In this document: positions 9,106-17,955 of the stretch, piece after piece
How positions within the stretch are numbered: position 1 is the stretch's first letter
How the letters are laid out: each line of letters starts with the position of its first letter
Assembly (NCBI GenBank): GCA_900478215.1
Contig: LS483478.1
Location: 868,001 to 932,000 of the forward strand
Reading direction: 5' to 3'
DNA length: 64,000 nucleotides
Source: Salmonella enterica subsp. houtenae serovar Houten
GTDB taxonomy: Bacteria > Pseudomonadota > Gammaproteobacteria > Enterobacterales > Enterobacteriaceae
The notes under the pieces: generated by a model
What the model was told of the DNA's origin: nothing
Seen by the model: the letters and a program-made list of their open reading frames with translations, nothing else
Databases searched by the model: none
Program-made: the position numbers and the translations under genes

Positions 9106-9891
9106 TTGAGCAGTTATGGGTTAATGAGTCTACAACGTGAGAAAGAAAAGATTGACCAGCTTGTCTTTGATATTGGATTTCAATATCTTCATGATCCGGC
9201 TATGCGTTCGAAATATATGATTGAGGAACGTAGGGTTACATCACGTTACCTTGATGAATATCGGTATGGAAAATTAGATTTCGGCAGGTCTATAGATAGA
9301 TTACGTGAATATCATATGTCTTTAACTAAATATCATATGCAATTAAGGATGGGGAGTATAAAACTTTATGCTATTGCTCAGAAAGAGAGAAATTCCACTT
9401 CCCTGACGACACTTTCACTAAAAGGTGTCGGTTTTGCTAGTGGGCTATTTCAGATTCTTGGTGGTATTGGATTTTGCGTTAAAGATATCCGCAGCGCATG
9501 CGGAAAATTTGGTGTGCCATTAATTATTCAGGGGGGAGAAAACTCTTATGAGAATGGATATTATCTTTTTACACATAAAGAGCCTACTGACATACCTATC
9601 CGTCATGCATATCGTTACATAGCTAAATTATTGGGTGGTGATGATAAAACAGGGGATATCGCTTTCTCTTCAGTCGATATTGCTCTTTCGGTTGGGTCCT
9701 TGGGTAGTTTGACTCATATTGATGGTGCCAGAAAACTTTTTTACTCCATTCGTGAAGACTTTATACGTGGCTGGCGAGCTATGGGAGTTGCCGGGATTGG
9801 TACTGAGCTTGTGGGTGATGCTTCCAGTGGATTTTCTATATACCAGGTTGTTTCTCAACCTGAAACAAATTGGTCTGAGCTAAAGGATTAA
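9106..9891 (+). CDS. B2: 261-residue paralogue of B1, DUF4225-like
   Basis: Same length, same TTG start and same AGGAGG site as B1 but only about half the residues identical. The first ~20 residues (MSSYGLMSLQREKEKID) and motifs such as GSIKLYAIA, the glycine-rich VGFASGLFQILGGIGF, ENGYYL, GDIAFS and SGF.IY are shared. Differences are spread throughout, so the pair diverged long ago or came from different donors, whereas the flanking eno and A sequences are nearly identical. Its cognate A gene (A3) is broken, which makes it a useful test of whether A is needed. No named function. Confidence 0.7.
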   Translation: MSSYGLMSLQREKEKIDQLVFDIGFQYLHDPAMRSKYMIEERRVTSRYLDEYRYGKLDFGRSIDRLREYHMSLTKYHMQLRMGSIKLYAIAQKERNSTSLTTLSLKGVGFASGLFQILGGIGFCVKDIRSACGKFGVPLIIQGGENSYENGYYLFTHKEPTDIPIRHAYRYIAKLLGGDDKTGDIAFSSVDIALSVGSLGSLTHIDGARKLFYSIREDFIRGWRAMGVAGIGTELVGDASSGFSIYQVVSQPETNWSELKD

Positions 9892-9893
9892 TA

Positions 9894-10220
9894 ATGGAAT
9901 CTCAAATCACTGTTGAAAAATTGGTAGCGTTGGGGTTAACAGAGTATAAAGCAGAGCATTTGATAAAATTCGCGCAGGACGAGAATCTTAGTCTACAAAA
10001 AGCATATTATGAAAGTCATTGTCGAATTTTTAGAGCTGATATGGCATTATTGAGTGTTTTCCTTTTTTTCTTTGTTAGTATTCTCATTGGTGGCGACCGT
10101 GATGGGCTTTTCGTACTACTGTTTTTAGCGTTATTATATGGGGCGGGGGAGTTATGTTTTCGTTTCCATAAAGGTTACTGGGAACGACTGAAAATTTATT
10201 GTGCTCTGAAAAAACTCTAA
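9894..10220 (+). CDS. C2: small two-helix membrane protein, unknown function
   Basis: 108 residues, starting two bases after the B2 stop, so the two are certainly cotranscribed. The layout equals C1: a soluble N-terminal helix region (LGLTEYKAEHLIKFAQDENLSLQKAYY), two hydrophobic helices (about 49-64 and 69-84) and a basic tail (FRFHKGYWERLKIYCALKKL). The shared CRFHKNY/CFRFHKGY motif after the helices ties C1 and C2 together. Confidence 0.68.
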   Translation: MESQITVEKLVALGLTEYKAEHLIKFAQDENLSLQKAYYESHCRIFRADMALLSVFLFFFVSILIGGDRDGLFVLLFLALLYGAGELCFRFHKGYWERLKIYCALKKL

Positions 10221-10325
10221 TTAATTGGGTTGGTGTCACATTATCATTATTCTTATGGGGATTTAAGTATGCAAGGTAAAGTCGACATTTTTATATATTT
10301 TAATAGTATTTGATGGGGCTGTAAT

Positions 10326-10640
10326 ATGGATGACGATATAAAGAAAATACTAGTGAACGCTGGGATGAAAGAAAAAAATGTCCGTTTCTTGCTTAAATTA
10401 GCGGCAAAGAAGAACATCAGCGTAAGCAGAGCTTTTTTGCTCTACGCCTGGAAATATTATGCATGGGGTGGTGCGTTATTCTTCTCTATGCTTTTTCCTG
10501 CAACAATGGGAGGGTTTGAGTTATTTATAATTTATATACTTTGTTGCCTCGCCTTAGCCCTGATTTCAGTTTTCTTTAATCCTTTCTTTATCAATTTGGT
10601 TTGGAGCATCAAGGTCCAGATTAAACTAAGAGGTAAGTGA
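10326..10640 (+). CDS. A4: small two-helix membrane protein, unknown function
   Basis: 104 residues, intact. The N-terminus (MDDDIKKILVNAGMKEKNVRFLLKLAAKKNIS) parallels A1 and is followed by two hydrophobic segments and a basic tail (WSIKVQIKLRGK). It is a separate transcription step from B2-C2 (105-base gap) and has no B gene after it, so it looks like an orphan at the right end of the array. It is the intact relative of the decayed A2. After it the array ends and the conserved queE region starts. Confidence 0.7.
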   Translation: MDDDIKKILVNAGMKEKNVRFLLKLAAKKNISVSRAFLLYAWKYYAWGGALFFSMLFPATMGGFELFIIYILCCLALALISVFFNPFFINLVWSIKVQIKLRGK

Positions 10641-10765
10641 TAGAGAAACTAAGAAAGATATGTGCTTTGTAGCAAACGGATAATTTTACTTTTAACAGCC
10701 GCCGCGCATGACCCGCAGCCCGAAATCTGCGATAATTATTGATTATCCCCTTAACAGAGAACGCT

Positions 10766-11437
10766 ATGCAGTACCCGATTAACGAGATGTTCCAGACCCT
10801 GCAAGGTGAGGGTTATTTTACCGGCGTCCCCGCCATTTTTATTCGTTTACAGGGATGCCCGGTTGGCTGTGCCTGGTGCGATACCAAACACACCTGGGAT
10901 AAGCTTGAGGATCGGGAAGTTTCCCTGTATAGCATCCTGGCCAAGACCAAAGAGAGCGACAAGTGGGGGGCGGCGAGCAGTGAAGATCTGCTGGCTGTCA
11001 TTCAGCGTCAGGGTTATACCGCTCGTCATGTGGTGATCACCGGTGGCGAGCCTTGCATTCATGACCTGATGCCTTTGACCTCTCTGCTGGAAAAGAACGG
11101 TTTTAGCTGCCAGATTGAGACCAGTGGTACGCACGAAGTTCGCTGTACGCCAAATACCTGGGTGACCGTATCGCCGAAGGTGAATATGCGCGGTGGCTAT
11201 AATGTATTGTCACAGGCGCTGGAGCGCGCAAATGAAATCAAACATCCGGTTGGTCGTGTTCGCGATATTGAGGCGCTGGACGAACTGTTAGCCACGTTGA
11301 GCGATGATAAACTGCGCGTAATTGCTTTGCAGCCCATTAGCCAGAAAGAAGACGCTACGCGTCTGTGTATTGAAACTTGTATTGCACGTAACTGGCGACT
11401 GTCTATGCAAACGCATAAATACCTGAATATTGCCTGA
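10766..11437 (+). CDS. queE: 7-carboxy-7-deazaguanine synthase QueE
   Basis: Radical SAM enzyme converting 6-carboxytetrahydropterin to 7-carboxy-7-deazaguanine in queuosine synthesis. The 223 residues starting MQYPINEMFQTLQGEG match the E. coli length; an upstream in-frame ATG would add nine residues and was not used. The variant radical SAM cluster motif CPVGCAWC lies at about residues 31-38, followed by TGGEP near 99. Its pathway partner queD lies next to it in the opposite orientation. CRISPR2 of many salmonellae lies next to this gene; no repeat is visible here. Confidence 0.96.
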   Translation: MQYPINEMFQTLQGEGYFTGVPAIFIRLQGCPVGCAWCDTKHTWDKLEDREVSLYSILAKTKESDKWGAASSEDLLAVIQRQGYTARHVVITGGEPCIHDLMPLTSLLEKNGFSCQIETSGTHEVRCTPNTWVTVSPKVNMRGGYNVLSQALERANEIKHPVGRVRDIEALDELLATLSDDKLRVIALQPISQKEDATRLCIETCIARNWRLSMQTHKYLNIA

Positions 11438-11448
11438 TGATATTACAC

Positions 11449-11500
11449 TTATCCGGTCTACACACTTGTAGGCCGGATAAGGCATTAGCCGCCATCCGGC
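11449..11500. repeat. REP-type element between queE and queD
   Basis: ATCCGGTCTACACACTTGTAGGCCGGATAAGGC is a typical imperfect REP palindrome, followed by a second half unit (GCCGCCATCCGGC). It sits between the convergent queE and queD genes. Confidence 0.75.
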
Positions 11501-11514
11501 GACCCTATGGCAGA

Positions 11515-11880
11515 TCACTGTCCGCGATACACACAGCCCGCGGTACAGGTCTCTTTCACCATCACGGCGCTCAGTAGCGGCACGACTGGTTTAACCTGAT
11601 CCCAAATCCATTTTGCCAACACTTCGCTGGTGGGGTTCTCCAGACCTGGAATATCGTTAAGGTAGTAGTGATCAAGACGATCGTAAGTAGGTTTAAACGC
11701 CGCTTTCAGATCCGCGAAATCCATAATCCAGCCGGTATGCGGATCGACTTCACCGGTAATTTCGAGACGCACCATAAACGAGTGTCCGTGTAGGCGGCCG
11801 CACTTATGCCCTTCAGGCACGTGAGGCAGTCGGTGAGCGGCTTCAAAGGTGAAATCTTTAAACAAGGTGGTGGACATCAT
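11515..11880 (-). CDS. queD: 6-carboxy-5,6,7,8-tetrahydropterin synthase QueD
   Basis: Converts 7,8-dihydroneopterin triphosphate to 6-carboxytetrahydropterin, the substrate of QueE. The 121-residue length equals the E. coli protein. Zinc-binding histidines are visible in FEAAHRL and LHGHSF, and the catalytic cysteine region in EGHKCGRLHGH. It is convergent with queE and divergent from cysJ. Confidence 0.95.
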   Translation of the reverse strand: MMSTTLFKDFTFEAAHRLPHVPEGHKCGRLHGHSFMVRLEITGEVDPHTGWIMDFADLKAAFKPTYDRLDHYYLNDIPGLENPTSEVLAKWIWDQVKPVVPLLSAVMVKETCTAGCVYRGQ

Positions 11881-12182
11881 TTACTCTCAAGAATACAAAA
11901 AACCGACGTAGAGTACCGTAAAGTACAATTTTTATCATTAGTTAAAAGGGCGCGGAGCAGTGGAACCGCATATTCATTAAGTTAATGTTTAATAATCTTT
12001 TATATATCATATTGTTATTAAATCGATTTTGTCGTTAATAACTATAGCTAAAACAGGTTAGTCCATTTGGTTATTTGTTATTTCCATCACTTATTTAATT
12101 GTTACTATCCCCGCCGTTAACCTTATCAGCAGTTTGGGTTTTATTGCTGAAATCCGCTTTGCTTACTGGAACATAACGACGC
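11881..12182 (+). promoter_or_regulatory. AT-rich divergent region, queD and cysJIH promoters
   Basis: About 300 bases without a gene. The region is strongly AT-rich between 11980 and 12110. The cysJIH promoter of Salmonella is activated by CysB with N-acetylserine, and this is where its sites should lie. I could not pick out a single convincing CysB site or -35/-10 pair by eye. Confidence 0.5.
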
Positions 12183-13982
12183 ATGACGACACAGGCCCCA
12201 CCTTCAGCTTTGTTCCCGCTTAACCCGGAGCAACTGGCGCGCCTTCAGGCAGCCACAACCGATCTCACGCCCGCGCAACTTGCGTGGGTTTCTGGCTATT
12301 TTTGGGGCGTGCTGAATCATCAGCTAGGCGCAAATGCGACAGTCCCCGCGCCTGCCGTTGAAATGCCGGGGATTACGCTTATCTCCGCTTCGCAAACGGG
12401 TAATGCGCGTCGTGTGGCGGAAACCCTGCGCGACGATCTGATTGCCGCAAAGCTCAATGTCACCCTAATTAATGCTGGCGACTATAAATTCAAACAAATC
12501 GCCAATGAAAAATTACTGGTTGTGGTGGCATCGACCCAGGGCGAAGGTGAGCCAGCAGAAGAAGCTGTCGCTTTGCATAAGTTCCTGCTCTCGAAGAAAG
12601 CGCCGAAACTCGATAACACCGCGTTTGCCGTATTTGGCCTTGGCGATACGTCCTATGAATTCTTCTGCCAGGCGGGTAAAGATTTCGACAGCAGGCTGGC
12701 TGAACTGGGCGGTGAACGCCTGCTCGACCGGGTTGACGCCGACGTGGAATACCAGGCCGCCGCTGCCGAATGGCGCGCGCGTCTGGTCGAGGTGCTGAAA
12801 GCCCGCGCTCCGGCGGCACCTTCCGTACAGGCTGCGGCAAGCGGGGCGGTGAACGACGTTCATTCCAGCCCGTATACCAAAGAAGCGCCGCTGACCGCGA
12901 CGCTCGCGGTGAATCAAAAAATCACCGGTCGTGAATCCGAAAAAGACGTCCGCCATATTGAAATCGACCTCGGTGATTCCGGCCTGCGCTATCAGCCAGG
13001 CGATGCGCTGGGCGTCTGGTATCAGAACGATCCGGCTCTGGTGAAAGAACTGGTGGAACTGCTGTGGCTGAAAGGCGACGAGCCGGTTACGGTTGACGGC
13101 AAAACGCTGCCGCTTGCCGAGGCGTTGGAGTGGCACTTCGAGCTGACGGTGAACACCGCCAATATCGTGGAAAACTATGCCACCTTAACCCGCAGCGAGT
13201 CGTTGCTGCCGCTGGTGGGCGATAAAGCCCAGCTCCAGCATTACGCCGCGACCACGCCGATCGTCGATATGGTGCGCTTCTCCCCGGCGCAGCTTGATGC
13301 CGGGGCGTTAATCGGCCTGCTGCGTCCGCTAACGCCGCGACTCTACTCCATTGCCTCTTCGCAGGCGGAAGTGGAAAGCGAAGTGCACGTCACCGTTGGC
13401 GTGGTGCGTTATGACATTGAAGGCCGCGCCCGCGCTGGCGGCGCCTCCAGCTTCCTCGCCGATCGTGTGGAAGAAGAGGGTGACGTTCGCGTCTTTATCG
13501 AGCATAACGACAACTTCCGTCTGCCCGCGAATCCGCAAACGCCGGTGATTATGATTGGTCCTGGCACTGGTATCGCCCCGTTCCGCGCCTTTATGCAGCA
13601 GCGTGCGGCTGATGGTGCGGAAGGTAAAAACTGGTTGTTCTTCGGCAACCCGCATTTCACCGAAGATTTCCTGTATCAGGTGGAATGGCAGCGCTATGTC
13701 AAAGAAGGCGTGCTGAGCCGAATCGATCTCGCCTGGTCCCGCGATCAAAAAGAAAAAGTCTACGTACAAGACAAACTGCGCGAACAGGGCGCGGAACTGT
13801 GGCGCTGGATTAACGACGGTGCCCACATTTATGTCTGCGGCGACGCCAATCGTATGGCGAAAGACGTTGAGCAGGCGTTACTGGAAGTGATTGCTGAATT
13901 CGGTGGTATGGATATCGAAGCGGCGGATGAATTTTTAAGTGAGATGCGCGTTGAGCGCCGTTATCAGCGAGATGTCTACTAA
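12183..13982 (+). CDS. cysJ: Sulfite reductase [NADPH] flavoprotein alpha subunit
   Basis: Transfers electrons from NADPH through FAD and FMN to the hemoprotein CysI for six-electron reduction of sulfite to sulfide. It is 599 residues, the standard length. An N-terminal flavodoxin domain (about 64-202; SASQTGNARRVAE, STQGEGEPAEE) is linked to a ferredoxin-NADP reductase-like domain with RLYSIASS for FAD binding and GPGTGIAPFRAF near 459 for NADPH. The stop overlaps the cysI ATG (TAATG), so the two are translationally coupled. Confidence 0.98.
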   Translation: MTTQAPPSALFPLNPEQLARLQAATTDLTPAQLAWVSGYFWGVLNHQLGANATVPAPAVEMPGITLISASQTGNARRVAETLRDDLIAAKLNVTLINAGDYKFKQIANEKLLVVVASTQGEGEPAEEAVALHKFLLSKKAPKLDNTAFAVFGLGDTSYEFFCQAGKDFDSRLAELGGERLLDRVDADVEYQAAAAEWRARLVEVLKARAPAAPSVQAAASGAVNDVHSSPYTKEAPLTATLAVNQKITGRESEKDVRHIEIDLGDSGLRYQPGDALGVWYQNDPALVKELVELLWLKGDEPVTVDGKTLPLAEALEWHFELTVNTANIVENYATLTRSESLLPLVGDKAQLQHYAATTPIVDMVRFSPAQLDAGALIGLLRPLTPRLYSIASSQAEVESEVHVTVGVVRYDIEGRARAGGASSFLADRVEEEGDVRVFIEHNDNFRLPANPQTPVIMIGPGTGIAPFRAFMQQRAADGAEGKNWLFFGNPHFTEDFLYQVEWQRYVKEGVLSRIDLAWSRDQKEKVYVQDKLREQGAELWRWINDGAHIYVCGDANRMAKDVEQALLEVIAEFGGMDIEAADEFLSEMRVERRYQRDVY

Positions 13983-15694
13983 TGAGCGAAAAACATCCAG
14001 GACCATTGGTGGTCGAAGGCAAACTGTCCGACGCTGAGCGTATGAAGCTGGAAAGCAACTATCTGCGCGGTACCATTGCCGAAGATCTCAACGACGGCCT
14101 GACCGGCGGCTTCCACGGCGACAACTTTCTGCTGATCCGCTTTCACGGGATGTACCAGCAGGATGATCGCGATATTCGCGCCGAGCGTGCGGCACAGAAG
14201 CTGGAGCCGCGTCATGCGATGCTGCTGCGCTGCCGTCTGCCGGGCGGGGTGATCACCACCAAACAGTGGCAGGCGATCGATAAATTCGCCGCCGATAACA
14301 CCATTTACGGCAGCATTCGTCTGACCAACCGTCAGACCTTCCAGTTCCACGGTATTCTGAAGAAGAACGTCAAGCCGGTGCACCAGATGCTGCACTCGGT
14401 CGGGCTGGACGCGCTGGCGACCGCCAACGATATGAACCGTAACGTGCTGTGCACCTCCAACCCGTACGAGTCCGAGTTGCACGCGGAAGCCTACGAATGG
14501 GCGAAGAAGATCTCCGAGCACCTGCTGCCGCGTACTCGCGCTTATGCGGAGATCTGGCTCGATCAAAAAAAGGTCGCCACCACCGATGAAGAACCGATCC
14601 TCGGCGCGACCTATCTGCCGCGTAAATTCAAAACCACGGTGGTGATCCCGCCGCAGAACGATATCGATCTGCACGCCAACGACATGAACTTCGTGGCGAT
14701 TGCTGAAAACGGCAAGCTAGTGGGCTTTAACCTGCTGGTTGGCGGTGGGTTATCCATAGAGCACGGCAATAAGAAAACCTACGCCCGCACGGCGAGCGAG
14801 TTTGGCTATCTGCCGCTGGAGCACACCCTGGCGGTAGCGGAAGCCGTGGTGACCACCCAGCGCGACTGGGGCAACCGTACCGATCGTAAAAACGCGAAAA
14901 CCAAATACACCCTTGAGCGCGTTGGCGTTGAGACCTTTAAGGAAGAAGTTGAGCGCCGCGCGGGGATCAAGTTCGAACCGATCCGTCCGTACGAGTTTAC
15001 CGGTCGTGGCGATCGCATTGGTTGGGTGAAAGGGATCGACAACAACTGGCACCTGACGCTGTTTATTGAGAGTGGCCGTATTCTGGATTATCCGGGGCGT
15101 CCGCTGAAAAGCGGTCTGCTGGAGATCGCGAAGATCCACAAAGGCGACTTCCGCATCACCGCCAACCAGAATCTGATTATTGCCGGCGTGCCGGAAAGCC
15201 AGAAGGCGAAGATCGAGAAGCTGGCGCGCGACCACGGGTTGATGAATGCGGTGAAACCGCAGCGTGAAAACTCGATGGCCTGCGTGTCGTTCCCGACCTG
15301 TCCGCTGGCGATGGCGGAGGCCGAGCGCTTCCTGCCGTCGTTTACGGACAAAGTGGAAGCGATTCTGGAAAAACACGGTATTCCGGACGAGCACATCGTG
15401 ATGCGCGTGACCGGCTGCCCGAACGGCTGCGGCCGCGCGATGCTGGCGGAGCTGGGCCTGGTGGGCAAAGCCCCGGGGCGCTACAACGTGCATTTGGGCG
15501 GCAACCGCATGGGAACGCGTATTCCGCGTATGTATCGTGAAAACATTACGGAATCAGAAATTCTTGATTCTGTTGACGAACTGGTTGGGCGCTGGGCGAA
15601 AGAGCGCGAAGCGGGTGAAGGCTTCGGCGACTTTACGGTGCGTGCGGGCATCATTCGCCCGGTGCTCGATCCCGCGCGTGATTTCTGGGAATAA
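13982..15694 (+). CDS. cysI: Sulfite reductase hemoprotein beta subunit
   Basis: Siroheme and [4Fe-4S] subunit that reduces sulfite to sulfide. The 570 residues equal the known length. Cluster cysteines are visible as C434 and C440 in CVSFPTCPLAMAE, and the second pair in VTGCPNGCGR near 479-483. Two nitrite/sulfite reductase ferredoxin-like repeats (about 70-135 and 350-420) are recognisable. It begins on the last base of the cysJ stop and is followed by a REP element and cysH. Confidence 0.98.
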   Translation: MSEKHPGPLVVEGKLSDAERMKLESNYLRGTIAEDLNDGLTGGFHGDNFLLIRFHGMYQQDDRDIRAERAAQKLEPRHAMLLRCRLPGGVITTKQWQAIDKFAADNTIYGSIRLTNRQTFQFHGILKKNVKPVHQMLHSVGLDALATANDMNRNVLCTSNPYESELHAEAYEWAKKISEHLLPRTRAYAEIWLDQKKVATTDEEPILGATYLPRKFKTTVVIPPQNDIDLHANDMNFVAIAENGKLVGFNLLVGGGLSIEHGNKKTYARTASEFGYLPLEHTLAVAEAVVTTQRDWGNRTDRKNAKTKYTLERVGVETFKEEVERRAGIKFEPIRPYEFTGRGDRIGWVKGIDNNWHLTLFIESGRILDYPGRPLKSGLLEIAKIHKGDFRITANQNLIIAGVPESQKAKIEKLARDHGLMNAVKPQRENSMACVSFPTCPLAMAEAERFLPSFTDKVEAILEKHGIPDEHIVMRVTGCPNGCGRAMLAELGLVGKAPGRYNVHLGGNRMGTRIPRMYRENITESEILDSVDELVGRWAKEREAGEGFGDFTVRAGIIRPVLDPARDFWE

Positions 15695-15700
15695 CCTGAA

Positions 15701-15764
15701 TTGCCGGATGGCGCGCGTAGCAGGTCTGTAGGCCTGATAAGCGAAGCGCCATCAGGCAAGGCAT
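15701..15764. repeat. REP-type element between cysI and cysH
   Basis: TTGCCGGATGGCGCGC...GTAGGCCTGATAAGCGAAGCGCCATCAGGCAA is a pair of REP half units inside the cysJIH operon. Such elements stabilise upstream mRNA segments and may lower cysH relative to cysJI. Confidence 0.75.
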
Positions 15765-15778
15765 ACCGCGAGGAACTT

Positions 15779-16513
15779 ATGTCCAAACTCGATCTCAACG
15801 CATTGAACGAACTGCCGAAAGTCGAACGCGTATTAGCGCTGGCGGAAATTAACGCCCAACTGGAAAAGCTAAGCGCCGAGGAGCGCGTGGCCTGGGCGTT
15901 GGAAAACCTGCCCGGTGAATACGTGCTCTCCTCAAGCTTTGGCATTCAGGCGGCGGTAAGCCTGCACCTGGTGAACCAGATTAGCCCGGATATCCCGGTT
16001 ATTCTGACCGATACCGGCTATCTGTTCCCGGAAACCTACCAGTTTATTGACGAGTTAACGGACAAGCTCAACCTGAACCTGAAGGTTTATCGGGCGAAGG
16101 AGAGCGCCGCCTGGCAGGAAGCGCGCTACGGCAAGCTGTGGGAGCAGGGCGTTGAAGGCATTGAGAAATACAATGAGATCAACAAGGTCGAGCCGATGAA
16201 CCGGGCGCTGGAAGAGCTGAACGCGCAAACCTGGTTTGCGGGCCTGCGCCGCGAGCAGTCCGGCAGCCGCGCCCATTTACCGGTACTGGCGATTCAGCGC
16301 GGCGTGTTTAAAGTGTTACCGATTATCGACTGGGATAACCGCACGGTATATCAGTATCTGCAAAAACAGGGTCTGAAATACCACCCGCTGTGGGATCAAG
16401 GCTACCTGTCGGTGGGGGATACGCATACTACCCGCAAGTGGGAACCGGGCATGGCGGAAGAAGAGACGCGATTCTTCGGACTGAAACGTGAATGCGGACT
16501 GCATGAAGGGTAA
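15779..16513 (+). CDS. cysH: Phosphoadenosine phosphosulfate reductase
   Basis: Reduces PAPS to sulfite with thioredoxin, supplying CysJI. The start at MSKLDLNALNEL gives the standard 244 residues; the longer in-frame extension runs through the REP element. PP-loop-like sequence is seen in YVLSSSFGIQAAVSL and TDTGYLFPETY, and the catalytic C-terminal ECGLHEG motif is intact. A strong hairpin terminator follows. Confidence 0.97.
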   Translation: MSKLDLNALNELPKVERVLALAEINAQLEKLSAEERVAWALENLPGEYVLSSSFGIQAAVSLHLVNQISPDIPVILTDTGYLFPETYQFIDELTDKLNLNLKVYRAKESAAWQEARYGKLWEQGVEGIEKYNEINKVEPMNRALEELNAQTWFAGLRREQSGSRAHLPVLAIQRGVFKVLPIIDWDNRTVYQYLQKQGLKYHPLWDQGYLSVGDTHTTRKWEPGMAEEETRFFGLKRECGLHEG

Positions 16514-16552
16514 TCGTCTTTACCGCGGTATGATGATACTTGCTGCTATGAG

Positions 16553-16580
16553 AAAATCCGGCAGGCTGCCGGATTTTAAA
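16553..16580 (+). terminator. cysH (cysJIH operon) terminator
   Basis: An 11-bp perfect stem, AAAATCCGGCA / TGCCGGATTTT, with a GGC loop. The A/T flanks make it bidirectional, so it also serves the convergent sopD. Confidence 0.88.
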
Positions 16581-16602
16581 TCGGTTATTTTATGCTCTGG
16601 CA

Positions 16603-17556
16603 TTATGCCAGTAATATATTGCGACTGCACTCATTTTCACCAATATGTAAAGAACGTTCATGTGTTAGATATATTTTTTCAAGAATTGCATCAATAAAAA
16701 CTTTATTTTTATGATAGTCTTTATAATCTTGATTAAGTTTATTTAAAAAACCTGCATTTGTTTCTTTAAACTCCGCAAACGGCGAATAGGTATGGAGTAA
16801 ATAGGAGATACACGGATGCATCATGCAAAAAGCGACTTCACCTTGTACTTCCTGATAACCTATTTTGCAAAATTGAGTGATAGGATCAAAGTTGCCTGCA
16901 TTAATACAAGTCAGCATCGATTTTTCATCGTCAGAGAGTGAACTCTGCCATTCTACAAACTGGTGGTCGGGAGCCTCTGCAGGACGCACCAATCCATAAA
17001 CTGCCTCTTTGATTTGTACATTGCTGGTCACCTCTTTTCGTAAAGTCGATACCGAAGCCTGAAGCAATTCTGGGTGCCAGGCAATATTTGAACCAATTAT
17101 CTCGCATATTTGTAAAAATAGCTGTTTCTCCTCGCTATTCATAGACTCTACTACTACATTATCTGAGAGGTTGAGGATATCCTGAATCCTGCTTTGGCTG
17201 ATCACCGTGTCGCCAACCATAAATAAAAATTGTGTCTGAGAGGCATCCATCTTGATCTTAAACAGATCCTGGTGAGCGGGACAGGCTAAATGTTGCAATT
17301 TTTTAAACGCGTAAATTTTACCCATATCCTCTATGTTAACTTCCATCTCTCCAGGTTCCCCACGACCCTGACCGTGAATAATGCTGTATAACACTTCCAG
17401 AGCATGGTCCTTTCTTTCCGATCGAAAGTGGTCCTGGAGCTTATCCCAGCTCCCCATACGCGTTGCTTTTTCTTTATCTGCACTTAGCAGATGGGAAAGC
17501 CGGCTTTCATTAAGCGTATAATTGTGATGATTACCGAAGTTTAAAGTGACTGGCAT
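16603..17556 (-). CDS. sopD: SPI-1 type III secretion effector SopD
   Basis: Secreted effector that contributes to bacterial entry, macropinosome sealing and enteritis. The start at MPVTLNFGNHHNY gives 317 residues, the SopD length; an upstream ATG would add 16 atypical residues. SopD is encoded beside cysH in Salmonella, which fits. Compared with the LT2 protein as I remember it, many substitutions are scattered through the sequence (first residues NFGNHHNYTLNESRLSHL) but length and C-terminus (SRNILL) agree. It is exported by the machine encoded at 45400-58700 and is AT-rich against its neighbours, a sign of transfer. Confidence 0.93.
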   Translation of the reverse strand: MPVTLNFGNHHNYTLNESRLSHLLSADKEKATRMGSWDKLQDHFRSERKDHALEVLYSIIHGQGRGEPGEMEVNIEDMGKIYAFKKLQHLACPAHQDLFKIKMDASQTQFLFMVGDTVISQSRIQDILNLSDNVVVESMNSEEKQLFLQICEIIGSNIAWHPELLQASVSTLRKEVTSNVQIKEAVYGLVRPAEAPDHQFVEWQSSLSDDEKSMLTCINAGNFDPITQFCKIGYQEVQGEVAFCMMHPCISYLLHTYSPFAEFKETNAGFLNKLNQDYKDYHKNKVFIDAILEKIYLTHERSLHIGENECSRNILLA

Positions 17557-17955
17557 AGTTTTTTCCTTGAAATTTATATTATTCAATATCGTGGGAAAAG
17601 ACACTGCTCAATTTGTTCTTATTGTATTAAAACTGGCCAGATTTGATCGCAAGAGAGAATCTGAACAGTGTTATCGGTATAGCAGATTTATTGGTGGCAA
17701 TCCTTTGGAATGGCAACAATTCAGACAAAAGGTAGATGATGCACCGAAAATGATCGTTTTTTGAAAGTTTGGCTTACCGTTGGCTAATGGTGATACTGTG
17801 CTACACCGTATCATGAAATAAAGTAATTAAATTTAATGAGTAGTTAATTTATTAACGTATTGTTGAAAATAGATACAGATAGAGAAGCGATAAAGACTTT
17901 AGGTAGCTCATTGTAATAACTTCTCTATGTAACGAAGTGAGAGTAATACTAATTA
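17557..17955. other. AT-rich gap between sopD and cas3 remnant
   Basis: About 400 bases without a supported gene. It should hold the sopD promoter. A rightward open frame (about 17600-17764, ending QKVDDAPKMIVF) has no recognisable family and starts inside the sopD leader; it may be debris of an older insertion. Nothing else is seen. Confidence 0.5.

Noticed and set aside
11881..12182. Possible riboswitch upstream of queD (preQ1-type)
   Set aside because: No preQ1 aptamer-like hairpin with A-rich tail could be found on the minus strand before queD, and enterobacterial queD is not usually controlled this way.
15764..15779. Longer CysH start through the REP element
   Set aside because: The extension encodes REP sequence and is absent from the known 244-residue enzyme; an AGGAAC site precedes the ATG at 15779.
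17546..17764. Rightward 72-codon frame between sopD and the cas3 remnant
   Set aside because: It starts within the sopD coding strand, has no ribosome site and no family I can name. It may be debris but I cannot support a gene.
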